This document shows positions 6,154-9,813 of a stretch of 9,813 nucleotides of DNA, one piece after another. Within the stretch, counting starts at the first letter, position 1. Every line of letters begins with the position of its first letter. The notes beneath the pieces are model-generated. The model was not told the origin of the DNA, searched no databases, and saw only the letters and a program-made list of their open reading frames with translations. The position numbers and the translations under genes were made by a program. Source of the stretch: DSOS01 sp035286585 (GTDB lineage Bacteria; Chloroflexota; Anaerolineae; Anaerolineales; UBA4823); the NCBI GenBank assembly GCA_035286585.1, contig DATEDC010000156.1, forward strand, positions 1 to 9,813, read 5' to 3'.

Positions 6154-6488
6154 TTTGGTTTGCTATCCTGGCGTTTCAACTTGGGCTAGCCGGGATATCG
6201 CCTTATAAGAACGACAACTGATTGGCTTGCGCGCTTCCAGGGAGATTGTGTGGCAAATGCGCGCACAGGGTTCGGCTTAACCGACCCTTAACTATAACGA
6301 ATCAAGTGGAGAGAAGTTACACTTTCTGTCCAAATTCATGGGCCTCATTCTCTGGCGTATGGAGGCAACCACGATATTCCCCCTGATTGGGTGGGAAGCG
6401 CGGCGTTAAATACCCCTCTTTTCAGGAAGAACTCGGTTTTGTTTTATTGACCCCCCCATTCTCTTGCGATTCAAGTATCGCTGGGGTC
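6154..6488. other. 335-base interval upstream of parA
   Basis: No gene or RNA is recognisable here. TATAAG at 6207-6202 (minus) is a possible -10 for parA, but without a good -35. GGGT and CGG pair with CCGACCC at 6268-6287, making a 7-base-pair stem with one bulged T that lacks a U run. Near the dodecin stop, GACCCC/GGGGTC-type pairing around 6452-6488 encloses a GCGAT/ATCGC stem, again with no U run on the minus side. It may still end the dodecin operon. Confidence 0.4.
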
Positions 6489-6707
6489 TCAGTCTTCCTC
6501 GGTGTGGTATTTGAAGGACACTTTGACCTTAGCGCGGTATGCCCGCACCTTGCCATCCTCGAGCTGTATGTCCAGCTGTGCCACTTCGGCGATGCGCAGG
6601 TCGCGCAGGCTTTTCGCAGCCGTCTCTACTGCCGCTGCCGCTGCCTTCTCCCACGACTCTGTGCTGGTGCCGACCAGTTCGATTACTTTGTAAACACTCT
6701 CAGTCAT
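6489..6707 (-). CDS. Dodecin-like small protein with altered flavin site
   Basis: A 72-residue protein of dodecin size and pattern: strand (SVYKVIELVGTS), one helix (about 15-34, SWEKAAAAAVETAAKSL), then two strands ending EDGKVRAYRAKVKVSFKY. Dodecins form hollow dodecamers that store or buffer flavins in the cytoplasm. The flavin is stacked by a Trp after the helix (as in the family motif LxWFEV) and contacted by a Gln in the last strand (HYQVTLKV). Here these positions are Ile39 (LRIAEV) and Arg58 (AYRAKV), so canonical flavin binding is doubtful. The start at 6707 is set by AAGGAGGT four bases upstream; an ATG at 6740 lacks one. It follows the peptidase-domain paralogue by 57 bases and is probably in the same transcript. 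Confidence 0.82.
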   Translation of the reverse strand: MTESVYKVIELVGTSTESWEKAAAAAVETAAKSLRDLRIAEVAQLDIQLEDGKVRAYRAKVKVSFKYHTEED

Positions 6708-6711
6708 GCTG

Positions 6712-6719
6712 ACCTCCTT
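6712..6719 (-). promoter_or_regulatory. Ribosome binding site fixing the dodecin start
   Basis: AAGGAGGT four bases before the ATG at 6707. It decides for the 72-residue form over an 11-residue longer in-frame version starting at 6740. Confidence 0.75.
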
Positions 6720-6764
6720 CGTTGGAACATTGGAAATCATGGATATAGATAGTTTGGAATTTCC

Positions 6765-7046
6765 TTACTGAGCGCGGAGTTCGCCCACTTCCTGCACGTC
6801 GATGGGCACACCGTCGATCTCCGCGGGGATCACATCCCGGGCGGCGAGTTGGTGGAGGGGCACCTTCTTTCTGACCATAACGACCAGCCCGACCTGATCC
6901 GTCTTGGCGTCGCCCCGCAGGCGGTAGCCAATCCCCACTCCAACCACATTGGCTTTTGCCATCAGCTCTGCCAGATGGGCGTTTTTGACCAGGCGGGCGC
7001 GCTCGGTGGCGTTGGTTAAACTCGAATCCTGCTCGCCCGGGTTCAT
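6765..7046 (-). CDS. Free-standing copy of the peptidase N-terminal domain
   Basis: A 93-residue protein whose residues 33-93 align without gaps to residues 23-83 of the adjacent peptidase, 29 of 61 identical. Shared motifs are NVVGVG, the strand VVxVRxK, and P-x5-DGV ending DVxEVGELRA. It has no signal peptide, no catalytic triad and no cysteine, and ends where the peptidase's protease domain would begin. Its ATG overlaps the peptidase stop as ATGA, so translation is coupled and roughly stoichiometric expression is likely. In the peptidase this region is an N-terminal extension of unknown role. A separate copy could act in trans as an inhibitor, chaperone or structural partner, which is inference. 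It probably arose by tandem duplication of the domain. Confidence 0.8.
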   Translation of the reverse strand: MNPGEQDSSLTNATERARLVKNAHLAELMAKANVVGVGIGYRLRGDAKTDQVGLVVMVRKKVPLHQLAARDVIPAEIDGVPIDVQEVGELRAQ

Positions 7047-8050
7047 AGGTCCACGCTCAAGCAGTCCAACACCGCCTGGATGGGGTTGATGATGGTGGAC
7101 TGGTCTGAGCCGGCGAAAAGCAGCCCGACCGCCTTAAGCTCGTCGCCAGCCACCACCAGCGAGCCAGAATCGCCGCCTTGAGACATCGGTCCCGTGACGA
7201 TCTGGTTATCGAATGAGGCGATCTTTCCACCACCGTAGTTGACGCTCACCGTGGCGTCCAGCACGGTGATCTCGCCGGTGGTGAAGGCGGTCGTGCGTCC
7301 CGACTTGCGCACCATCATCCCCAGGCTGGCGGGGAGCGTCCCGCTGACAACGCCGACCTCCAGAATTTCATCCAGAACGTCAGCGTCGTTGATGGGGCGC
7401 GCCACGGCGGCGTCGACCAGGTTGGCAGCCTGGGGGGCGGCTTTGTACGCCCGGAGGCGATGGCTGGAGCCTGCCAGACCTGCCAGGTAGTTGCCGAAGC
7501 TGGCAAATGCAGAAGCCAGGCTGCAGGTGGGCGGCAATATGCTGAACTCGATCGTGCAGAAACGTTCCAGGTGGGCGATCGTGTCGCTACTGGTCGAGCC
7601 GCCATCGGCAGGACCGGGCTGCAAAATCGCGTCGCCAGGGCTGGCTGCGTTGCTGTTGGCCAGCACATGGTTGTTCGACAGAATCAGGCGGCTGCCATCG
7701 GCGCGATCGCGCACCACGCAGCCCAAAGTGCCCGCGGTGATTTGGTAATGGCCGATGCTCACCCCGCCTGGAGCGGGCCGCCAGCGGTCGGTGCGGGTTT
7801 GCAGGGCGCGCAGCTCTCCCACTTCAATCACATCCGTCTTGACCCCGTCCAACGCTCTCGGCAGCAGGGCTTCCTTGGTCAGTCCAGCCGGGGGCAGCTT
7901 CTGGCGGACCAGCACGACCACGCTGATTTCGCCGGTTTTTCGGCCCTGGCTGACCTTCTCGCCCACGCCAACGCCTACCACATTGGGCCGGGACATTATC
8001 TCTTGGGCGTGCAGTTGCTTGATCTGTCTGGCTAACTCGTGGTTCGTCAT
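7043..8050 (-). CDS. Trypsin-like serine peptidase with N-terminal NVVGVG domain
   Basis: A 335-residue protein. Residues about 1-83 are an N-terminal domain (motifs NVVGVGVG and DVIEVGELRA), also found alone in the next gene. Residues about 95-335 are a chymotrypsin/trypsin-fold protease. The likely triad is His128 (LSNNHVLAN), Asp213 (NLVDAAVA) and Ser295 (SQGGDSGSLVV, with the oxyanion glycine Gly293). No signal peptide or membrane segment is visible, so it may act in the cytoplasm or leave by an unknown route. The start at 8050 is chosen because AGGAGG lies six bases upstream; an in-frame ATG at 8098 lacks a site. A near-consensus promoter (8234-8205) gives a leader of about 150 bases. 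It is the first gene of a probable three-gene operon with the domain paralogue and the dodecin-like gene. Confidence 0.85.
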   Translation of the reverse strand: MTNHELARQIKQLHAQEIMSRPNVVGVGVGEKVSQGRKTGEISVVVLVRQKLPPAGLTKEALLPRALDGVKTDVIEVGELRALQTRTDRWRPAPGGVSIGHYQITAGTLGCVVRDRADGSRLILSNNHVLANSNAASPGDAILQPGPADGGSTSSDTIAHLERFCTIEFSILPPTCSLASAFASFGNYLAGLAGSSHRLRAYKAAPQAANLVDAAVARPINDADVLDEILEVGVVSGTLPASLGMMVRKSGRTTAFTTGEITVLDATVSVNYGGGKIASFDNQIVTGPMSQGGDSGSLVVAGDELKAVGLLFAGSDQSTIINPIQAVLDCLSVDL

Positions 8051-8056
8051 GCGCTT

Positions 8057-8062
8057 CCTCCT
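8057..8062 (-). promoter_or_regulatory. Ribosome binding site fixing the peptidase start
   Basis: AGGAGG six bases before the ATG at 8050. It selects the 335-residue form over the version 16 residues longer. Confidence 0.75.
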
Positions 8063-8204
8063 GGCTGAGTGAATTTTGTTTTGGACAGGTTTTCGCATCC
8101 AGCAGGGCTGCCTTTTTCATGGAATGCTTTCGACTCTCTGCTCAGGCAGGGTGACAAAAACCTGTCATATCTGGGCGGGTTTTCTTTGTTCAATGCGCAA
8201 GTAA

Positions 8205-8234
8205 AGTATAGACAAACTGGTGTGGGTGTGTCAA
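8205..8234 (-). promoter_or_regulatory. Near-consensus promoter of the peptidase operon
   Basis: On the minus strand TTGACA (8234-8229, perfect -35) and TATACT (8210-8205) are separated by 18 bases. Transcription would start near 8198, leaving a leader of about 147 bases. It is one of the two best promoter matches in the window. Confidence 0.75.
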
Positions 8235-8322
8235 ATTAATTGTACCGCGAAGTGTTTGCCTGGGATTGAGTTTCAGCTGCTATTTCCGCATAGCGGCCTC
8301 CACAATTCAGCCCATTTCTTAA

Positions 8323-8350
8323 TTCTTTCGTAAGAACTGTATGCTATATT
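8323..8350 (+). promoter_or_regulatory. Possible promoter of the thioredoxin-like lipoprotein gene
   Basis: TATATT at 8345-8350 is a fair -10. TTCTTT at 8323-8328, 16 bases upstream, is a poor -35. TTCTT and AAGAA (8323-8336) form a small inverted repeat over the -35 region. The transcript would start just before the ribosome binding site AGAAGG (8357-8362). Confidence 0.3.
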
Positions 8351-8368
8351 CGACCCAGAAGGTCCGAA

Positions 8369-9016
8369 ATGAAATATTTAATGGTGCTGTGGTGCATGGG
8401 ATTGCTGGCGGGCTGCTTGTCTGGCCTTGCTAACCGGAAAGACATCCCCCTTGCCGATTCAGATTCCGATCAACCAACAGCGAGCGAAGGCCAGATGAGC
8501 GATTCTACCCCAACACCCGAAGAAGTTTCTATTATGGCCACCCCCACTACCTTCCGGGCCAACCTGGAGGATTACGGGGCTGCGCCGGAGCTGACCAATG
8601 ACGTGTGGCTGAATACTGATCAGCCATTGCGGCTGGCGGAGCTGCGCGGCAAAGTGGTCCTGCTGGAAATGTGGACCTTTGGGTGAATTAACTGCAGGAA
8701 TGTGATCCCCTCGTTGAGGGGCTGGCACGAGAAATACGCTCAGGATGGGCTGGTAGTGATCGGCAACCATTACCCCGAGTTCAGATACGAAGAAGACCTG
8801 GACAACTTGAAGGAAGCGATCATCCGCTTGGAGGTGCCCTACCCGGTGGCGCAGGACAACGAAGGCGTCACCTGGCGCGCTTACAACAACCGCTACTGGC
8901 CCAGCCTGTACCTGATCGACAAGCGCGGCCACATCCGCTACCGGCACATCGGCGAGGGGAGCTACGAAGATACCGAAGAGGCAATCCAGGCGCTTTTGGC
9001 AGAAACTTATTCATAG
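8369..9016 (+). CDS. Thioredoxin-like (TlpA/DipZ-type) lipoprotein; probable selenoprotein with Sec at TGA 8684-8686
   Basis: Read through the in-frame TGA, this is one 215-residue protein. Residues 1-16 are a lipoprotein signal (MKYLMVLWCMGLLAGC, lipobox L-A-G-C16), then a polar linker to about residue 55. The rest is a thioredoxin fold of the TlpA/DipZ-like group: LRGKVVLLEMWTFG, active site, NVIPSLRGWHEKY, DGLVVIGNHYPEF, NNRYWPSLYLIDKRG, IGEGSYE. Family members have C-x-x-C, usually CINC, after WTY/WTF. Here TGA stands exactly at the first Cys, giving U106-I-N-C109. Frame and homology continue undisturbed on both sides, and a SECIS-like hairpin follows. It would act outside the membrane as a thiol-disulfide or peroxide reductase. 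The start has AGAAGG (8357-8362). The alternative is a Cys-to-stop nonsense mutation; no Sec machinery genes are in the window to decide. Confidence 0.8.
8702..8728 (+). promoter_or_regulatory. Candidate bacterial SECIS element
   Basis: CCCCTC (8707-8712) pairs perfectly with GAGGGG (8716-8721) around a GTT loop. Below an internal loop, GTG (8702-8704) can pair with CAC (8726-8728). Exactly 26 bases lie between the TGA and the loop, and the first loop base is G. Both agree with the described bacterial SECIS pattern (apical loop about 16-37 bases after the UGA, a G among its first two bases). Its recognition by SelB is inferred. Confidence 0.6.
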
Positions 9017-9041
9017 TACTCAAATTAGCATTTAATTCAAT

Positions 9042-9046
9042 GGAGG
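9042..9046 (+). promoter_or_regulatory. Ribosome binding site fixing the membrane-protein start
   Basis: GGAGG lies eight bases before the ATG at 9055. It overlaps an earlier in-frame ATG at 9040, which therefore cannot use it, so the shorter protein is preferred. Confidence 0.7.
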
Positions 9047-9054
9047 CGCCCCTC

Positions 9055-9546
9055 ATGACCGAGACCTTCAGGTGGCTGAGCCCGTTAGGAATCAGCGTCG
9101 CTCTCTTCATCGCCATCGGCGCTCTATGGCTGCTCATCGGTGCGCTCACTGTTCCATTTCACAAGAGGGGAGCGGGAGCGGAATATATCTTCGTTTCTGG
9201 TCGTACTGATAAAGCCTTTTTCGGTCAGACACCTGAAGACCTGCTGACCTCCATCCCGGCTCTCTCGAAACTCCGCACAATGCTGCTGACTGTCATTGCT
9301 GGCTTCCTGCTCCTAGCCGGTTCACTATTCATTTTTGTCGCCTGGTTTGGTCTCCGGCAAGGCCAGGCCTGGGCGCTCTTCTCCCTCGCTGGTGGGTGCC
9401 TCCTGGCGCTCCTTCTATGGGCTCTCGCTCTGCGACCTTATACCGTTGCCCGCATCCCGCTCGCCCTGGGCGATTTGCCGCCATTCATGTGGGTGCCTGC
9501 TGCCCTAATTTTGCCAGCTGTCATCCTTGGCTGGATTGGCTTGTGA
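9055..9546 (+). CDS. Four-helix integral membrane protein of unknown function
   Basis: A 163-residue protein with four predicted transmembrane segments at about residues 11-34, 76-99, 104-126 and 143-161. A hydrophilic stretch of about 40 residues (35-75, including FHKRGAGAEYIFVSGRTDKAFFG) lies between the first and second. The even helix number puts both ends on the same side. No catalytic motif, cysteine pair or transporter signature is seen, and I do not recognise a family. The start at 9055 follows from GGAGG at 9042-9046. It begins 38 bases after the thioredoxin-like gene with no terminator or promoter evident between them, so the two are probably co-transcribed. Unlike DsbD or CcdA, which pass electrons to outer thioredoxins, it lacks paired membrane cysteines. 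Confidence 0.7.
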   Translation: MTETFRWLSPLGISVALFIAIGALWLLIGALTVPFHKRGAGAEYIFVSGRTDKAFFGQTPEDLLTSIPALSKLRTMLLTVIAGFLLLAGSLFIFVAWFGLRQGQAWALFSLAGGCLLALLLWALALRPYTVARIPLALGDLPPFMWVPAALILPAVILGWIGL

Positions 9547-9553
9547 TGGTCGT

Positions 9554-9582
9554 TTGACATTCAGAACCTGGGGGGTTAAACT
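9554..9582 (+). promoter_or_regulatory. Promoter of the glycyl-tRNA synthetase gene
   Basis: TTGACA (9554-9559, perfect -35), a 17-base spacer and TAAACT (9577-9582, four of six to consensus) predict a start near 9589. The leader would be about 60 bases, and its start coincides with the first hairpin. Confidence 0.7.
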
Positions 9583-9586
9583 ATAT

Positions 9587-9645
9587 GGGCTGCGCCTCAG
9601 CCCTGCTCCGAGCGCTATAAGGGCAGGAGATTAGCCCAGCGGAGC
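9587..9645 (+). promoter_or_regulatory. Structured leader of the synthetase gene, ribosome binding site sequestered
   Basis: GGGCTG (9587-9592) pairs with CAGCCC (9598-9603) around five bases. GCTCCG (9605-9610) pairs with CGGAGC (9640-9645), which contains the ribosome binding site GGAG (9641-9644). Between them GGGC (9621-9624) pairs with GCCC (9634-9637). CCTGC (9602-9606) could instead pair with GCAGG (9623-9627), breaking the first two stems. There is no T-box sequence. Regulatory use is inferred from base pairing only. Confidence 0.4.
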
Positions 9646-9649
9646 GTTT

Positions 9650-9813
9650 ATGACTCGACCGCTTGATTTTCAATCCATTATCATGACCCTGCAGAAATTC
9701 TGGGCAGAACAGGGCTGTCTTATCTGGCAGCCCTATTACTCCCAGGTGGGCGCCGGCACGATGAACCCCGCCACCGCCTTGCGCGTGCTCGGACCTGAGC
9801 CGTGGCGGGGGGG
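9650..9813 (+). CDS. glyQ: Glycyl-tRNA synthetase, alpha-type N-terminus (partial, runs off the window)
   Basis: The first 54 codons are present. DFQSIIMTLQKFWAEQGCLI, QPYYSQVGAGTMNPAT and LRVLGPEPW match the start of bacterial alpha2-beta2-type glycyl-tRNA synthetase, alpha chain (compare LTLQxYWxxQGC, QPxxxxVGAGTxxPxTxLRxLGPEPW). The alpha chain carries the class II catalytic core that activates glycine and charges tRNA-Gly in the cytoplasm. The QPYY...GTMNPAT variant is typical of lineages where alpha and beta are often fused (glyQS), but the window ends too early to tell. The start has GGAG (9641-9644), five bases upstream. After the Trp the family continues with Asn-Val-Ala-Tyr, whereas here a poly-G run gives Arg-Gly, suspiciously at the sequence end. 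Confidence 0.88.
   Translation, partial: MTRPLDFQSIIMTLQKFWAEQGCLIWQPYYSQVGAGTMNPATALRVLGPEPWRG

Larger units (their letters stand above)
8051..8368. other. 318-base divergent intergenic region
   Basis: It holds the peptidase promoter (8205-8234, minus), its long leader, and on the other side the leader of the plus-strand thioredoxin gene. In the peptidase leader TGACA (8152-8156) and TGTCA (8163-8167) form a short inverted repeat. An in-leader ATG at 8120 opens a short frame that overlaps the peptidase gene but has no clear ribosome binding site. I see no RNA gene or known riboswitch. Confidence 0.45.

Noticed and set aside
6268..6287. Hairpin considered as an intrinsic terminator or parS site
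   Set aside because: No U run follows on either strand, and the sequence is neither repeated nor similar to known parS sites.
7824..8120. Short minus-strand ORF starting in the peptidase leader
   Set aside because: Most of it overlaps the peptidase in another frame, it has no clear ribosome binding site, and its composition after the overlap is that of a shadow frame.
8369..8686. A separate 105-residue lipoprotein ending at the TGA
   Set aside because: It would stop in the middle of the thioredoxin active site, and the same frame continues with matching family sequence, so a single recoded gene is the better reading.
8702..9016. A separate GTG-started thioredoxin fragment
   Set aside because: It lacks the first strand, the active site and a usable ribosome binding site, and its GTG lies inside the hairpin that follows the TGA.
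9587..9645. T-box riboswitch for the glycyl-tRNA synthetase
   Set aside because: The leader is only about 60 bases and lacks the conserved T-box sequence and a specifier loop.
1..9813. tRNA or rRNA genes, CRISPR arrays, insertion sequences, attachment sites
   Set aside because: No cloverleaf, direct-repeat array, transposase motif, long terminal inverted repeat or target duplication was found by eye.

Overview
The window looks like a chromosomal segment of a fairly GC-rich bacterium, most probably Chloroflexota of the Anaerolineae type. Evidence is the glycyl-tRNA synthetase N-terminus at the right edge (QPYYSQVGAGTMNPAT type), a Thr/Pro-rich lipoprotein linker, orphan ParA and PAS genes, and secreted kelch and thioredoxin lipoproteins. 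This is inference from protein style; there is no rRNA or other decisive taxonomic marker. No tRNA, CRISPR array, insertion sequence or phage gene was seen.

Left part (1-2270): the first codons of an unknown minus-strand gene lie back to back with a VapBC-type toxin-antitoxin operon (195-828, plus) that has a recognisable promoter overlapped by inverted repeats. A six-blade kelch lipoprotein (minus) follows. It is flanked by two short remnants of a WD40-repeat gene that share 22 of 24 bases, with both differences synonymous.

Middle (2269-6153, all minus): a small unknown protein, a zinc alcohol dehydrogenase and a Thr/Pro-rich lipoprotein form one operon. The lipoprotein seems to begin at a CTG overlapping the dehydrogenase stop. 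Upstream lies a ParA ATPase whose end overlaps a PAS-domain protein, closed by an intrinsic terminator and preceded there by an imperfect palindromic element.

Right-middle (6489-8234, minus): a strong promoter drives a trypsin-like peptidase with a distinct N-terminal domain. Next, by an ATGA overlap, comes a free-standing copy of that N-terminal domain, then a dodecin-like protein lacking both residues known to contact the flavin.

Right (8369-9813, plus): the most notable item is a thioredoxin-like lipoprotein whose reading frame carries an in-frame TGA exactly where this family has the first cysteine of its CINC active site. A GC-rich hairpin with a G-first loop sits 26 nt downstream of the TGA, as expected for a bacterial SECIS element. 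The best reading is one 215-residue selenoprotein (U-I-N-C) rather than two ORFs. A four-helix membrane protein follows, then the promoter, structured leader and first 54 codons of glycyl-tRNA synthetase. The synthetase sequence departs from the family exactly at a terminal poly-G run, which may be an end artefact.
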